Shown: positions 63,463 through 64,000 of the stretch, piece after piece | Layout: the number at the start of each line of letters is the position of its first letter | Position numbering within the stretch: position 1 is the stretch's first letter | Source of the DNA: Streptomyces oceani | Lineage (GTDB): Bacteria > Actinomycetota > Actinomycetes > Streptomycetales > Streptomycetaceae | Assembly (NCBI RefSeq): GCF_001751245.1 | Contig: NZ_LJGU01000095.1 | Span: 41,475 to 105,474, forward strand | Length of the DNA stretch: 64,000 nucleotides | Direction: 5' to 3' | Notes under the pieces: model-generated | What the model was told of the DNA's origin: nothing | Database searches by the model: none | What the model saw: only the letters and a program-made list of their open reading frames with translations | Position numbers and translations under genes: made by a program

Positions 63463-64000
63463 ATGATTCTCCGTCGCATCGCCCGCCCGATGCTGGGTGC
63501 GACCTTCGTCTTCGGTGGCATCAACGCCCTGCGGTACTGCGAGCAGCACGCCCAGGCAGCCGAGCCGCTGCTGGACCGCACCCTCCGTAAGCAGTCCGAG
63601 AAGCTCCCCGAAGGCACCCCCACCGACGCCGAGTCCCTGATCCGGATCGACGCGGCGGTGAAGATCGTCGCTGGTACCGCCCTGGCTCTGGGCGCCTTCC
63701 CCCGGGTGTCCGCCGCGCTGCTGATCGGCAGCCTGGTGCCCACCACGGCGGCCGGGCATCCGTTCTGGGAGCAGGAGGACTCGGCCGCTCGGCAGCAGGA
63801 GCTGGCGCACTTCCTCAAGAACGCCGGACTGGCGGGCGGACTGCTGCTGGCGGTGGTGGACACCGAGGGCAAGCCCTCGGTCGGCTGGCGCGCCCGGCAG
63901 ACCGTTCGTGCGACGAGCCAGCAGGTGAGCGGCGCCGGCCGCACGGCCGCGGACGGCGTACGCGCCGCCGGCGACAGCGCCCGCAGCGCGGGAGCCAACG
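63463..64000 (+). CDS. DoxX-like membrane protein (3' partial)
   Basis: From ATG 63463 the frame runs off the window end. RRIARPMLGATFVFGGINAL, the INA..RID pattern with ESLIRIDAAVKIVAGTALALG, VSAALLIGSLVPTTAAGHPFW and FLKNAGLAGGLLLAV give the four-helix DoxX topology. The C-terminal part is Ala/Arg-rich and disordered. DoxX proteins are linked to redox or membrane stress; function here is unknown. Confidence 0.88.
   Translation, partial: MILRRIARPMLGATFVFGGINALRYCEQHAQAAEPLLDRTLRKQSEKLPEGTPTDAESLIRIDAAVKIVAGTALALGAFPRVSAALLIGSLVPTTAAGHPFWEQEDSAARQQELAHFLKNAGLAGGLLLAVVDTEGKPSVGWRARQTVRATSQQVSGAGRTAADGVRAAGDSARSAGAN

Overview
The window is chromosomal DNA of a high-GC actinomycete, most likely a Streptomyces or close relative. 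The evidence is the GC-rich third codon positions, frequent GTG starts, GTGA/ATGA start-stop overlaps, a CsoR/CopZ/CopA copper locus, mycothiol-type enzymes and typical actinobacterial families (DUF1707, hemopexin-tailed Ser/Thr kinase, DrrAB exporters). No rRNA, tRNA or CRISPR array was recognised. All statements are from reading the sequence; no database search was run.

Layout. (1) 1-11.2 kb: the 3' end of an NRPS operon: a three-module synthetase with terminal thioesterase (5' end outside the window), an MbtH-like protein and a DrrA/DrrB-type ABC exporter. (2) 11.2-14.0 kb: debris of an integrated element: an excisionase-like HTH fragment and a tyrosine integrase that has lost its catalytic C-terminus, followed by a DUF1707 protein. 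(3) 14.0-20.9 kb: a copper-homeostasis region (DUF1326 protein, a 52-residue Cys/His peptide, a secreted His-rich protein, CopZ, CopA, CsoR, then a BlaI/M56 pair). Its promoters carry many copies of the CsoR-type palindrome TACCCC-N3-GGGGTA. (4) 21-24.8 kb: GNAT acetyltransferase, methyltransferase, LuxR-type regulator with a CRP-like site, Fur-family regulator and a small secreted peptide.

(5) 25.0-45.8 kb: an unusual biosynthetic locus, the most interesting part. It combines an MshA-like glycosyltransferase, a methionyl-tRNA-synthetase-like protein without KMSKS, an SDR with an altered catalytic motif, a PrpF-type isomerase, an asparagine-synthetase-type amidotransferase, a PIG-L/LmbE deacetylase or amidase, a mycothiol-dependent (MDMPI/DinB) enzyme and a PfkB kinase. 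Next to these lies a carrier-protein block: ACP, AcpS, a SerRS-like amino acid:carrier-protein ligase and an AurF-type diiron oxygenase. Two methyltransferases, a MaoC protein, a Cys/Met-metabolism PLP enzyme, an MFS exporter and a DrrAB-TetR module complete it. The gene set resembles a mycothiol-like assembly line plus aminoacyl-carrier-protein chemistry. The MFS exporter promoter carries two CsoR-type boxes, which ties the locus to copper. The product cannot be named from sequence.

(6) 45.9-49.5 kb: a carnitine-to-glycine-betaine catabolic operon (carnitine dehydrogenase, BKACE enzyme, thioesterase) headed by an XRE-TetR fusion regulator. (7) 49.6-64 kb: housekeeping and envelope genes: MFS transporter, Ser/Thr kinase with a four-blade hemopexin-like domain, membrane proteins, a MerR regulator divergent from a photolyase, a secreted DUF3472-like protein, SpoIIE-type phosphatase, glycerol-type aquaporin, a TetR remnant whose operator seems to survive upstream of a DUF1992 gene, a PfkB sugar kinase, a class I glutamine amidotransferase and a DoxX-like membrane protein cut by the window end.
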